From DMER64 sp964600385 (GTDB lineage Bacteria > Bacteroidota > Bacteroidia > Bacteroidales > UBA932), in the NCBI GenBank assembly GCA_964600385.1, contig CAZRJC010000001.1, positions 186,001 to 250,000 of the forward strand: a stretch of DNA of 64,000 nt. Reading direction: 5' to 3'. The notes under the pieces are model-generated. The model had not been told where the DNA came from. It worked only from the letters and a program-made list of their open reading frames with translations, and searched no databases. A program made the translations under genes and the position numbers. How positions within the stretch are numbered: position 1 is the first letter of the stretch; each line of letters begins with the position of its first letter. Positions 1 through 9,498 of this stretch are shown piece after piece.

Positions 1-32
1 CCTTTTGTTCTTATTGTCTTAAGATTGTTTAC

Positions 33-40
33 TAAATTTG
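33..40 (+). promoter_or_regulatory. -7 promoter box for the subtilase gene
   Basis: TAAATTTG matches the Bacteroidota -7 consensus TAnnTTTG and lies 24 nt before the chosen ATG at 65. No clear -33 box is visible. Confidence 0.55.
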
Positions 41-64
41 TATTCTGTATTAACCTTTCTTTGT

Positions 65-2689
65 ATGCGTATAAAATCTCTTGGAATCCTTATTGCCACA
101 CTTATGGTCGTAAACTGTGAGCACAATGTAACCATAATAGATAACACGCCTATGCCAACTCCTCAGGTTATGGTTCCCGAATCCGGAACCGTGCTTGAAG
201 GTTTTGTCCGGGTAAAGATGAACGAAGAGCTTACCGACCCTGCTTCTTTAGGCAGACTTTTTCCTGATTTGAACATCATTTCTATTGAGAGGACGTTCCC
301 CTATTCCAGCAGATTTGAGGCCCGCACACGTGCAAAAGGCTTGCATCTTTGGTATGACATCCACTTTGACCCGAATGTGCCTCTGACAAAGGCCTCCACA
401 GAACTTACCCGGTTGGATGGCATACAATACGTTGAGTTCATCCAAAGTATCCGCCTGACAGAAGTTTCATACCCCTTCAACGACCCTCAACTGAATATGC
501 AGTGGCATTATTATAATCCCGGGTCTGAGGACGGTAAATATCTGAGCGGTTCGGACATCAATTTATTCAATGCATGGGGAATCAATACCGGCAGCAGTGA
601 CGTCATTGTAGCCATCATAGATAGCGGAGTAGATTGGACACACGAGGACCTGGCTGGCAATATGTGGATTAATGAAGCTGAGTATTATGGTATGGAAGGT
701 GTTGACGATGACCAAAACGGTTACGTGGATGATATCCATGGATACAATTTTTGTTTGACTACCAGTGGAGCTCTTACAGGCGATATTTCTCCCGAAAACC
801 ATGGGACACACGTAGCCGGGATTGTGAGCGCTGTAAACAATAACGGCATTGGCGTCTGCGGCATAGCCGGCGGGAACGGCAAAACACAGGGAGCGCGCAT
901 TATGAGTTGCCAGATCATGACAGAAGGTACCGACAATGCCAGCAACGAACGGGCATTCAAGTACGCAGCCGACAATGGAGCTGTTATCTGCCAAAACAGC
1001 TGGGGTTTTGAAGACGCTGAATATTTTCCGGAATCCCTAAAGGAAGCAATAGATTATTTCATTGAATTCGCCGGTATCGATGAGACTGGAGTTCAGACAG
1101 GGCCCATGCGGGGAGGTATCGTACTCTTTGCAGCAGGTAACGACAATATAAGCCAGGCTGCTGTGGCCATGTACGATAAAGTGATGGCTGTATCTGCCAT
1201 AGGTTCCGCATTCAGAAAATCATCCTTCTCCAACTATGGAACTTGGGTTGATATCGCCGCCCCGGGAGGCACTCAGGACGGTAATAAAGTATACTCCATA
1301 CGGAGTACAGTAGTCGGGAACAAATACGGTGGCATGATGGGAACATCACAGGCTTGTCCGCACGTATCGGGCATTGCGGCCCTGGTGGTTTCTCAATTTG
1401 GAAGAGAGGGGTTCACCAATGATATGCTATGGGATATTTTGGTTAGCAATACAACCAATATTGACGAGTACAACTCTGCCTACGTCGGGCGTCTTGGAAG
1501 TGGTCTGATTGACGCATTCAAGTGCCTAAGCAAAGAAGGGCCCAATCCGCCCGACCCCGTTGAAGATATCTGGACTTCCTCCCTATCCAATACCATTACC
1601 CTGAAATGGCTCGTTCCTGCCGATTCAGACAGTGGTAAGGCTTTCGGGTATGATCTATATTACAGCCAACATTCACTTGAGGATTTGGATCCCGACAATA
1701 TGTCAGACGATGTGCACCTTGTATCCTGCCGAACAGGCATTCTGGATATAGGGGATACTATTTCCACTACCCTGAAAGATCTTGCATTTGATCAGACCTA
1801 TTATTTCCGGGTAGTCAGTTTTGACAATTTCGCTCACCGGGCACCACTTTCCAGACAAGTATACCATAACACACAACACAATAACAGCCCAGTCATTTCG
1901 CCCAGGAACGGAACGTCCGTCACTTTGAAAGCATTTGAAACAAAGAAACTGGCTTTTGATATTTATGATCCTGATGGTCACGAAATTACTGCCACATTTG
2001 AGGGCGGGTCCAATGCTGCCTCGGCTGTCAGGAACAATAATGAAATTAACGTAACCATCAATGGGCTCTACGCACCGGCCGGAACGTACGAAGCCTTATT
2101 GACGGTTTCAGATCCATATGGAGGTGTGGCTAAACAGCCAATGGCTTATACCATCTTGCCCAATCAGGCACCCCATGTCGTTGGTGTGGCCGAAAATGTC
2201 TACATGAAAAGCAAAAGCGAATCCGTGACGCTGGATATGAAAACATTTTTTGCTGATGATGACGGAGAAGCGCTCACGTATGAAGTTGCCTCTTCGTCGA
2301 CCTCCATCATTGTGAAAACAACTTTCAATGGAGACATGCTTACTCTTCAGGGAAATTGGTTCGGCACCACCACTTTGACAATTACTGCCAAAGACGCCTT
2401 AGGCGCCAGTTGCCAGACTAATTTTATGGTGTTGCTCAGGGACGGTAAACAGGATTTTGACTTATACCCAAATCCCGTATCGGATGTCTTGAACATACGC
2501 ATGGGAGAAGAACAATCGGTTGACATTGCCATTTTTGCCGTCACGGGCGCAAAGATGTTTGAAACAAAAGGAAACGTATCGCCCTTCAATCCCGTACAGG
2601 TGAATACAACAGCATGGAGCGCTGGCACTTATACTGTTATCATCAAATATGGTGACAAGCAAATCCGCGGAAATGTAGTTAAATTATAA
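65..2689 (+). CDS. S8 subtilisin-like serine protease with T9SS type A sorting domain
   Basis: Secreted serine endopeptidase, 874 aa from the ATG at 65. I preferred this over the in-frame ATG at 38 because it begins directly with a signal peptide (MRIKSLGILIATLMVVNC), and a start at 38 would lie inside the promoter box. The catalytic triad is visible: Asp186 (IIDSGVDW), His246 (NHGTHVAG) and Ser428 (GTSQACPHVSG); AAGNDN supplies the oxyanion Asn. After the protease come a fibronectin-III-like segment (about 495-600), two Ig/cadherin-like segments (about 605-790), and a C-terminal type A T9SS sorting domain starting DLYPNPVSD. Family knowledge: such proteins cross the outer membrane by T9SS and are anchored or released. 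Oddity: a possible lipobox (VVNC, with Asn at -1, which is atypical) together with a T9SS tail. The next gene, 10 nt downstream, is PorV/PorQ-like. Confidence 0.93.
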   Translation: MRIKSLGILIATLMVVNCEHNVTIIDNTPMPTPQVMVPESGTVLEGFVRVKMNEELTDPASLGRLFPDLNIISIERTFPYSSRFEARTRAKGLHLWYDIHFDPNVPLTKASTELTRLDGIQYVEFIQSIRLTEVSYPFNDPQLNMQWHYYNPGSEDGKYLSGSDINLFNAWGINTGSSDVIVAIIDSGVDWTHEDLAGNMWINEAEYYGMEGVDDDQNGYVDDIHGYNFCLTTSGALTGDISPENHGTHVAGIVSAVNNNGIGVCGIAGGNGKTQGARIMSCQIMTEGTDNASNERAFKYAADNGAVICQNSWGFEDAEYFPESLKEAIDYFIEFAGIDETGVQTGPMRGGIVLFAAGNDNISQAAVAMYDKVMAVSAIGSAFRKSSFSNYGTWVDIAAPGGTQDGNKVYSIRSTVVGNKYGGMMGTSQACPHVSGIAALVVSQFGREGFTNDMLWDILVSNTTNIDEYNSAYVGRLGSGLIDAFKCLSKEGPNPPDPVEDIWTSSLSNTITLKWLVPADSDSGKAFGYDLYYSQHSLEDLDPDNMSDDVHLVSCRTGILDIGDTISTTLKDLAFDQTYYFRVVSFDNFAHRAPLSRQVYHNTQHNNSPVISPRNGTSVTLKAFETKKLAFDIYDPDGHEITATFEGGSNAASAVRNNNEINVTINGLYAPAGTYEALLTVSDPYGGVAKQPMAYTILPNQAPHVVGVAENVYMKSKSESVTLDMKTFFADDDGEALTYEVASSSTSIIVKTTFNGDMLTLQGNWFGTTTLTITAKDALGASCQTNFMVLLRDGKQDFDLYPNPVSDVLNIRMGEEQSVDIAIFAVTGAKMFETKGNVSPFNPVQVNTTAWSAGTYTVIIKYGDKQIRGNVVKL

Positions 2690-2699
2690 CCACTCCCTC

Positions 2700-3617
2700 A
2701 TGAAAAAAACAATTATCTCTATTATATTTTTTGTCTCTACTCTGCCAGTAGCTGCACAAACCGCTTCATTCTTAAATTTATCGCCCGATATACGTGCCAT
2801 GGGTATGGCAGGAGCCTCTCTGGCATTGGATGCTCAAGCGTTCGCCTTGTATAATAACCCTGCGGCAATGGCTTTGTCTGAAAACACACTGTCCGTGGGA
2901 GCTACTTACGGAATGTGGCAGCCCAACGCATCGGATAACACTTTATTTGGTGCATCCGGATTTGGCAAGATTGGTAAAAACCTGGGTATAGGTCTGACCG
3001 GCCGGTATTTTACCCACCAGCCTTACAATATTTCCTCCGGCCAAGGTGCCTTGACCGGGTCCTATACACCCAAAGAATATGCAGTGGAAATGGGAGCGGC
3101 TTACCTGATTACAAAAGGATTGTCCATTGGCGTTAATGCACGTTTCATTCAATCAGCCATCGCAGAAAATCATCAAGATAACGCCTTTGCCGCTGATATT
3201 GCCATGATGTATAAAATCAAAAATTTCAGTCTGGCAGCGGCTGTGACCAATCTAGGCAATAAGATGAACTTCGGGTATGATGATTACTCACTGCCTTCCC
3301 TCGTTAAAGCCGGCATCGCGTATAAAATGTTCTTTTCCAAGATACACTGTGTGTCTTTTAGTGTGGAAGGTGACTACCATCTATCCGGCAATAAGGGTAT
3401 CATGGGCGGTATTGGCATCGAATACGCATTGAAGGATATGGTTTTCGTCCGGGCCGGTTATCACTTGGGTGATGAAACGAAAGTCATCCCCAGTTATACT
3501 TCGGTTGGTTTGGGGGTTAAGTTTTTTGGCATATCACTGAACGCTGCCTATCTCCTGGCACAAAAAGATTCTCCCCTGGCAAACAGCCTGAGCGTTAGCC
3601 TGGGCTGGGCATTTTAA
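2700..3617 (+). CDS. PorV/PorQ-family outer-membrane beta-barrel protein
   Basis: 305 aa with a clear signal peptide (MKKTIISIIFFVSTLPVAAQ). It opens with SFLNLSPDIRAMGMAGAS and YNNPAAMAL, the pattern at the start of the PorV/PorQ (UPF0164) family. The rest is alternating beta strands and ends in an aromatic residue (SLGWAF), as outer-membrane barrels do. Known family members shuttle or attach T9SS cargo at the outer membrane. Its position 10 nt after a T9SS-tagged protease suggests co-transcription and a helper role for that protease or for T9SS generally, which is inference. PorV and PorQ cannot be separated from sequence reading alone. Its stop codon overlaps the stop of the convergent symporter gene by 4 nt. 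Confidence 0.8.
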   Translation: MKKTIISIIFFVSTLPVAAQTASFLNLSPDIRAMGMAGASLALDAQAFALYNNPAAMALSENTLSVGATYGMWQPNASDNTLFGASGFGKIGKNLGIGLTGRYFTHQPYNISSGQGALTGSYTPKEYAVEMGAAYLITKGLSIGVNARFIQSAIAENHQDNAFAADIAMMYKIKNFSLAAAVTNLGNKMNFGYDDYSLPSLVKAGIAYKMFFSKIHCVSFSVEGDYHLSGNKGIMGGIGIEYALKDMVFVRAGYHLGDETKVIPSYTSVGLGVKFFGISLNAAYLLAQKDSPLANSLSVSLGWAF

Positions 3618-4966
3618 CAGGAGGTTTCGTCCAGCTTGCCGCCCCAGAGGTATTTATTTGTTTCCTTAACCAGCACACCGCTCAGTAACAGGAGGGATAT
3701 CAGGTTAGGGATGGCCATGAGGGCATTCATACAGTCAGCAATATTCCATATCATGGCCAGGTTGACCACCGAGCCCGCATACACAGCAGCTACCCACGCC
3801 AGCCGATATACTTTTATTACTTTTTTGCCGCCAAGGTATTCTATGGCTTTCTCTGCATAATAAGACCAGCCCAGTATGGTTGAAAAAGCAAAGGTAACCA
3901 ATCCCACTGTTAGTATGATTGGTCCCAGAACATGGATCTTACTGAAGGCCATTTTAGTGAGTAGCGCACCCTGATGGTAATCGATGTCGGGGTATCGCAG
4001 GATGCTTGTCACAAGTACAAGTCCGGTAAGAGCACAGACAATAACGGTATCCCAGAAAGTTCCGGTAGACGAGACAAGCGCCTGTCGTACCGGGTTGCGG
4101 GTCTGTGCAGCGGCAGCCACAATGGGAGCCGAGCCCATACCCGATTCATTGGAAAAAAGTCCCCTGGCAATCCCGTACCGCATGGCGACCATCAGCCCGC
4201 CTCCTGCAAGTCCTCCGCCTACGGCTTTGGCCGAGAAAGCCGATTTTACGATCAACGATACAGCTTCGCCAAAGAAGCCGGCATTCATCACCAGAATGAC
4301 CAGACATCCCAGAATATAGAATATAGCCATAAAAGGGACCAGTATACTGCATACCCTGGCAATACCCTTTATGCCGAAAAAAATCACCAGAGCAACCAGA
4401 ACGGTCATTATGATGCCCGATATATAATGAGGTATCCGGAACGATTCGTACATCATAGCCGAGATGGAGTTGGCCTGAACCGAACACCCGATTCCAAGAG
4501 CTGCAAAAACGGTAAAAATGCAAAACAGGATAGCCAGCCATTTCATGTTCAGTCCGCGTTCAAGCGCATACATGGGACCGCCCATCATGGTCCCGTCCGA
4601 GGTTTTTACCCTGTATTTGACAGCCAGCAACCCTTCCGAATATTTTGTAGCAATGCCAAAGACTCCGGTCAGCCAGCACCAGAGAACGGCACCCGGCCCG
4701 CCAAGGGAAACAGCGGTGGCGACGCCAATAATGTTTCCGGTCCCGATGGTTGCCGCCAATGCGGTAGCCAGGGCTCCGAACTGGCTCACATCCCCTTTGG
4801 AGTCGGGGTCTTTTTTGAAGGAAAGGGCTATGCCCTTAATAACTTTGCGCTGTGGAAATTTAAGACGTATGGTAAGGAACAGGTGTGTTCCCAGTAGCAG
4901 GATGATCATGGGCCATCCCCATAGCAAGCCGCTCAACCTGCTGATAAATAGCTGGAATTCTTGCAT
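3614..4966 (-). CDS. Sodium:alanine symporter (AGCS family)
   Basis: 450 aa inner-membrane Na+-coupled amino-acid carrier. Family hallmarks near the N-terminus are ALATALAATIGTGNIIGVAT and GGPGAVLWCWLTG, followed by GGPMYALERG and SNESGMGSAPIVAAAAQT, all typical of AlsT/DagA-type AGCS proteins. About ten hydrophobic segments are visible and the length is normal. It is the last gene of a minus-strand run, 6 nt after dsbD. Alanine or glycine is the usual substrate, but specificity cannot be read here. Confidence 0.93.
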   Translation of the reverse strand: MQEFQLFISRLSGLLWGWPMIILLLGTHLFLTIRLKFPQRKVIKGIALSFKKDPDSKGDVSQFGALATALAATIGTGNIIGVATAVSLGGPGAVLWCWLTGVFGIATKYSEGLLAVKYRVKTSDGTMMGGPMYALERGLNMKWLAILFCIFTVFAALGIGCSVQANSISAMMYESFRIPHYISGIIMTVLVALVIFFGIKGIARVCSILVPFMAIFYILGCLVILVMNAGFFGEAVSLIVKSAFSAKAVGGGLAGGGLMVAMRYGIARGLFSNESGMGSAPIVAAAAQTRNPVRQALVSSTGTFWDTVIVCALTGLVLVTSILRYPDIDYHQGALLTKMAFSKIHVLGPIILTVGLVTFAFSTILGWSYYAEKAIEYLGGKKVIKVYRLAWVAAVYAGSVVNLAMIWNIADCMNALMAIPNLISLLLLSGVLVKETNKYLWGGKLDETSC

Positions 4967-4972
4967 ATAGCT

Positions 4973-6919
4973 TTATTTGTTAAAGGCGGTCAGTCCCTCC
5001 TCCAAAAAAGCCACAAACTTTTCTACATCTAAATCATACGCACGGGGAGGTAGCAACGGATCTCCGTTGTGGTCCAGGATTATATACGTGGGCTGAGCAT
5101 TGACACGGTATTTTGTACGTGCAAAATACGAGTTGATCTTTCCAAGCGTTTTAAGAGTTTTCCCCTTTTCATCGGTAACCCAGTCACTTTCGGCAGCCTG
5201 GTTCTTTGCATCGGAATGAAGAGCCAGTATCACATATTTTTCCCGCAATATTTTGAGCACACGTGGATCACTCCATACGCGGGCTTCCATTTCTTTACAG
5301 TTTACACAGCCAAGTCCCGTAAAATCAAAAAAGACGGGTTTGTCAATTTTTACGGCATAATCCATGGCTTCTTCATAATTGAAAAAGCCTTCCAGTCCGT
5401 AAGGCAAACTGAAAAGATTGCTGTATTTTCTGTCTGGAGTTGCACTTTCTGTATTTTCCGGTACAACAGAAAGAGGCGATGCAAGAGGGGCCGCATTCAG
5501 AACAAAATCCTGTGTCTTAAGGGGAGGAAGATATCCCGACACGGCTTTCAGAGGAGCTCCCCACATACCGGGAATAAGATACACAACAAAAGAAAATACT
5601 CCAATGGCCAGGGCCAGGCGAAATACACCTACATATTCCTGAGGCGAATCGTGACGGAAACGTATCTTTCCCAGAAGGTAAAAGCCCAAAAGGGAAAAAA
5701 TCACAATCCAGATGGCAAGGAAAACTTCTCTGTCCAGCAATCGCCATTGATAGATCTGGTCAATGGTGCTCAGGAACTTCAGCGAAAGAGCCAGTACAAT
5801 AAATCCAAGCACTACTTTTATTGAGTTGAGCCATCCTCCCGATTTAGGAAGCCGTTGCAGTAACGAAGGGACAAAGGCCAGAACGGTGAATGGTAAAGCG
5901 AAAGCAACAGAAAAAGCGAACATGGTCACGACAGGCTCCCATACGGCACCCTGGGTAGATTCAATGAGAACGGTTCCTACAATGGGGCCGGTACAGGAAA
6001 ACGAAACAAGCACTAATGTCAGCGCCAGAAAGAATGTACCCAGTATCCCGCCCCTGTCTGCTTTGGCGTCTGTCCTGGTGGTCCATTTGGAAGGAAGTAC
6101 CAGTTCAAAGGCTCCAAAGAACGATGCGGCAAAGACAAGGAACAATATGAAGAATATGATATTGGGAATCCAGTGTGTGGCCAGCCAGTTGAAAATATTG
6201 GCCGTTACGGCTGCGCCTCCCGTGAAATAGGTTATTCCAATAATTACGGCAATGGGCAGCGTATAGAGCAATACTATGAAAATTCCGTATAAAGCCGCAT
6301 TCAGACGGCTGGAACGCTTGTCTTTGCTTCCCCTCAGGAAGAAAGAAACCGTCATGGGAACCATGGGGAACACACAGGGAGTCAGCAGCGCAACCAGACC
6401 GAAAGCTATTGCCTGGAGTATTATGCGCCATAACGATTCGCCACCTGCAGATGTATTAGGGCCTCCTGTGAGTGAGATGGAAAGTGTTTCTTCCTCGGGA
6501 GGAAGACAGGAAGATCCGTCACAGACCTGCCATTCTACCGTCACATTACAAACTGCAGAAGGAATATCCATTCTCACTTGCTGAACAAATTCTCCCGTTC
6601 CGCTGAACGTGCCTATATCCATGCCAAAGAGGTTATCAAACTCCTTTGCGGGAGGATTCTTCATAGTGGTTTCTCCAACCAGGGCTACACCCTGCGGCAG
6701 ATCAAATACAAAACGCGTAGCCTGCGGACCGTTTTCATAAGGTCCCATGTCGTACATATGCCACGGGTCCTCTACTGTGGCAATAAAACTTAACTCATAG
6801 ATCCCGTCTTCAAGGGCGGTTACCTTTTGATTCCATGTGACGGGTTGCTCAAAAAACTGCGCATAAGAGTGAGCAGATATCAGCAGGCTGCTCATGCACA
6901 AGAATAAGAACTTCCGCAT
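4973..6919 (-). CDS. dsbD: Thiol:disulfide interchange protein DsbD
   Basis: 648 aa. Moves reducing power from cytoplasmic thioredoxin across the inner membrane to periplasmic thiol proteins. Domain order: signal peptide (1-20); N-terminal immunoglobulin-like DsbD-alpha with the Cys pair in VCDGSSCLPP; a membrane domain with the two reactive Cys segments LLTPCVFPM and SFSCTGPIVG; and a C-terminal thioredoxin-like domain with CVNC at 538-541 and a cis-Pro in QPTYIILD. All three Cys pairs are present, so it should be a complete electron relay. It sits 2 nt after a barrel-protein gene and 6 nt before the symporter gene. Confidence 0.95.
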   Translation of the reverse strand: MRKFLFLCMSSLLISAHSYAQFFEQPVTWNQKVTALEDGIYELSFIATVEDPWHMYDMGPYENGPQATRFVFDLPQGVALVGETTMKNPPAKEFDNLFGMDIGTFSGTGEFVQQVRMDIPSAVCNVTVEWQVCDGSSCLPPEEETLSISLTGGPNTSAGGESLWRIILQAIAFGLVALLTPCVFPMVPMTVSFFLRGSKDKRSSRLNAALYGIFIVLLYTLPIAVIIGITYFTGGAAVTANIFNWLATHWIPNIIFFILFLVFAASFFGAFELVLPSKWTTRTDAKADRGGILGTFFLALTLVLVSFSCTGPIVGTVLIESTQGAVWEPVVTMFAFSVAFALPFTVLAFVPSLLQRLPKSGGWLNSIKVVLGFIVLALSLKFLSTIDQIYQWRLLDREVFLAIWIVIFSLLGFYLLGKIRFRHDSPQEYVGVFRLALAIGVFSFVVYLIPGMWGAPLKAVSGYLPPLKTQDFVLNAAPLASPLSVVPENTESATPDRKYSNLFSLPYGLEGFFNYEEAMDYAVKIDKPVFFDFTGLGCVNCKEMEARVWSDPRVLKILREKYVILALHSDAKNQAAESDWVTDEKGKTLKTLGKINSYFARTKYRVNAQPTYIILDHNGDPLLPPRAYDLDVEKFVAFLEEGLTAFNK

Positions 6920-6921
6920 GA

Positions 6922-7569
6922 CTAAAAGGCTACCCCAAGTGTGAAATTGCCTTTGGGAACGACTCCCTTGTATCCTAATTCACCAAAATCATCCGGTACA
7001 GATACCACAGACGGGAATTGGGTTCTGAAACCTGTAACCTCGGGATACCTGATTCCGCCGCCAATATTCAAATCCATGGTGAAGCGGCCCCACATGAAAT
7101 GAAGGCCGAACAAGACACCGGCAGTAAGGGTATTGTAACGGGTATACAGTTCACTGTTAGTCATGATTCCTATTGCCTGGGGATCTACGTAAGAAGGCAG
7201 CGTGTTTTTTTCTTTTGCAAAGCGGTATCCAATATAAGGGCCGGCATAAATCTGAGCCTTACGAGGCATCCGGGCAAAAAACACTTTGAAAACACCTTCC
7301 ACTCCATATCCTTCCAGTGCGCTGTAAAAATCATCTTCTGAATGAAACACCGAATCGCCCATTAATGTAATGGAAGGCATAAGCGATAAGGCAAATGTTT
7401 CAAAATTCCTCTGGTAGCCCAAAGCAAAGGTCCCGTCAAAGAAAGCCGAGGGAGCAATGAAAAATTCATTCCTGTATCCCAGATCGCGCATGGGCCCGTA
7501 GTTTTGTGCAAATGCGCCAAAGCTCATCAGCAACAACGCAAAACATAATACCATTCTTTTCATATTCAT
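6922..7569 (-). CDS. Outer-membrane beta-barrel protein of unknown role
   Basis: 215 aa (213 if the second ATG at 7563 is used; both give the same signal peptide ending FGAFAQ). After cleavage the chain is amphipathic beta strands rich in Gly and aromatics and ends GNFTLGVAF, the terminal aromatic pattern of outer-membrane barrels. The size fits an eight-stranded barrel. I recognise no specific family. It lies 14 nt after the SIS gene and 2 nt before dsbD, so it is probably co-transcribed with both. Confidence 0.72.
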   Translation of the reverse strand: MNMKRMVLCFALLLMSFGAFAQNYGPMRDLGYRNEFFIAPSAFFDGTFALGYQRNFETFALSLMPSITLMGDSVFHSEDDFYSALEGYGVEGVFKVFFARMPRKAQIYAGPYIGYRFAKEKNTLPSYVDPQAIGIMTNSELYTRYNTLTAGVLFGLHFMWGRFTMDLNIGGGIRYPEVTGFRTQFPSVVSVPDDFGELGYKGVVPKGNFTLGVAF

Positions 7570-7583
7570 ATATTCAGTTAATT

Positions 7584-8345
7584 TTATAATCCGAAAGACC
7601 TTTTCTTGTATTCATCAATACATGCATTCAGCCGCTCCATGGCCGTTGTGTCGCCGGGTACGTTATGAGACGGGTGAATAAAGAGTTTTACACCTCTGTC
7701 TGCAAGCATCTCGGCACAGGTTGTTACCGTCATCCATACCAGGGTGATAAAACACATGGTGGAAACGGGGCCCACTTTGTCAAAATGGTTTTTCAGAGGA
7801 ACCGATGCATCTACAAGCGGTGCACAGGAGTCAACCACTACATCGGCAAGTTCAAAAAGGTTCTTTCCGCTGGAATGACGGGGTTTTTTACCTTTTGTTT
7901 CTGCAGCTGAACCGAATACGACCACTTTCATGCCCCGTTTTCTGGCTTCCAGGGCCACATCTATATTCACCGCATTGATGCCGGTATGGGAGAAGATCCA
8001 CATGGTGTCACGGGCATCGAAGTTCCATGAACTCATTATGGCGTTGCCATAACCCTCGGCCCGTTCCAGGAAAAGGAACTGCTGTATCCCGCTTTCTCCC
8101 GTAATCCGGGTAAAGAAAGTCAGGGGTTGTTCAATAAGGGGATGAAAGCCAACAAATCCGCCAATCCGGGGGTACATTTCTTCTATGGGCAACGTGGCAT
8201 GTCCGCAACCGAAAGTGTGGACCCACCGGCCGCATTCAATACTGTCTGCCATAAGGCGGGCGGCTTCTTTTATATTATCGATTTGCGTTTCTTCAATCTT
8301 AGTCTGTAACGCACGTACATTATTCAACCATTCTAAAGCCAGCAT
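7584..8345 (-). CDS. SIS-domain sugar isomerase-like protein (UPF0309-like)
   Basis: 253 aa cytoplasmic protein with a SIS (sugar isomerase) fold. Phosphosugar-binding elements are visible in HTFGCGHATLP (about residue 43) and IFSHTGINAVNIDVALEA, followed by RGMKVVVFGSAAETK. Proteins of this type bind phosphorylated aldoses, ketoses or amino sugars. It lies 2 nt after an MFS transporter and a ROK kinase, which suggests that the transporter imports a sugar, the kinase phosphorylates it and this protein isomerises or cleaves it. The substrate is unknown. It is not obviously MurQ, GmhA or GlmS. Confidence 0.75.
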   Translation of the reverse strand: MLALEWLNNVRALQTKIEETQIDNIKEAARLMADSIECGRWVHTFGCGHATLPIEEMYPRIGGFVGFHPLIEQPLTFFTRITGESGIQQFLFLERAEGYGNAIMSSWNFDARDTMWIFSHTGINAVNIDVALEARKRGMKVVVFGSAAETKGKKPRHSSGKNLFELADVVVDSCAPLVDASVPLKNHFDKVGPVSTMCFITLVWMTVTTCAEMLADRGVKLFIHPSHNVPGDTTAMERLNACIDEYKKRSFGL

Positions 8346-8347
8346 AA

Positions 8348-9496
8348 TTATTTCATTTTAATAATCGATTCACCTTCTACTTTGAGCATTATGCCGTACA
8401 ACAACGTCATAAGAGCCCAAACGCCTAACAAATATAATGGAAAAACGCGAATGGGAATTATTCCCATCAGCGAATTCAACAGAGTGTTCCCCGCCAGGGC
8501 AATCACCAGAGCCAGGCCAATGGCCGTTCCGGAAAGATTTTTGAATTCCCGGCCGATATAGGATACAATAATGGGGAACGTGGCACCGAGGCCGAATCCT
8601 ATGAGAAATGTAGCCATCATTGGGGGTAATCCAAGGACCAGTGAAACAAAACCCAACGCCGAGACACCCAGAAAAATCCACAGGACCTTATGAGGAGCAT
8701 ACTTGAGCAGGACAAAACTGAGAATGATACGGCTTACCGTAATGCCTATGACCACGAACATGAGCACGAACAGGGACCGCTGGGAAGTAAGCCCGTATAG
8801 CTGACTGTCCTGAAGGAACGTAGGAATCCAGTTACTGCACAGACCTTCCAGGGCAGATTGGAAAAAGAGTATGAAACTAAAAAAAAGCAACGCGGGCTTT
8901 TTGACAAGCATAAGACCATCCTTAAGTGAGATCCGTTGTTTTGCCTTTTCTAGGGGGAAGCGGATAACACTGAAGTAAACAAAAGCAATGAACAGGATAG
9001 CTGACACATACCGTAGAATTACCGTATAGGAAACCCGGTCAAAAATGCCCAGTAACAAAGGCATGAAAATAGCGCCCATTCCGTAGAAAACGCCCAGAAT
9101 GCTTAGGTTCGAGCTTCTTTTGCGGTCATCCGAAGCATCGGCCACAATGGCATCGGTTGCTCCGTTAAGCATGCCTCCTCCGGTACCGATAAGCAAGATA
9201 CAAACCACCAGCCAAGGCATGGTCCGGAAATGAACCAGGCCTGTCATGCCCAGTATCACCAGGGCAGCGGCCGTCTGGAAAGGAAGTTTATAACCATAGC
9301 GATCACACCAGGGTCCAAAGATTATAGAGCCCAGAAGAACACCAAAAGGCAGCGTGCCGGCCAGCGCTGAAGCCTGCGCCATATCCAGGCCGAGAGATTC
9401 CCTCAGTGAGGGCAGTATGGAGCCCAGGGTAAGAAAAGAGATTCCAAAAAAGGTCATTCCCAGATACCCGGCCCATAGAGCTTTACGAGATTCCAT
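8348..9496 (-). CDS. MFS sugar transporter
   Basis: 382 aa, about 12 hydrophobic helices. The N-half has the MFS loop GPWCDRYGYKLPFQ, a version of the GxxxDRxGR signature, and the second half repeats the fold. It resembles the FucP/NagP-type sugar permeases common in Bacteroidota. It lies 2 nt after the ROK kinase gene and 2 nt before the SIS gene, so import of the sugar handled by those enzymes is likely. The substrate is not identifiable. Confidence 0.82.
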   Translation of the reverse strand: MESRKALWAGYLGMTFFGISFLTLGSILPSLRESLGLDMAQASALAGTLPFGVLLGSIIFGPWCDRYGYKLPFQTAAALVILGMTGLVHFRTMPWLVVCILLIGTGGGMLNGATDAIVADASDDRKRSSNLSILGVFYGMGAIFMPLLLGIFDRVSYTVILRYVSAILFIAFVYFSVIRFPLEKAKQRISLKDGLMLVKKPALLFFSFILFFQSALEGLCSNWIPTFLQDSQLYGLTSQRSLFVLMFVVIGITVSRIILSFVLLKYAPHKVLWIFLGVSALGFVSLVLGLPPMMATFLIGFGLGATFPIIVSYIGREFKNLSGTAIGLALVIALAGNTLLNSLMGIIPIRVFPLYLLGVWALMTLLYGIMLKVEGESIIKMK

Positions 9497-9498
9497 AT

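Noticed and set aside
3974..4897. Long open frame (307 codons) on the plus strand
   Set aside because: It is antisense to the AGCS symporter gene, has no recognisable protein pattern, and its composition mirrors that gene's codons.
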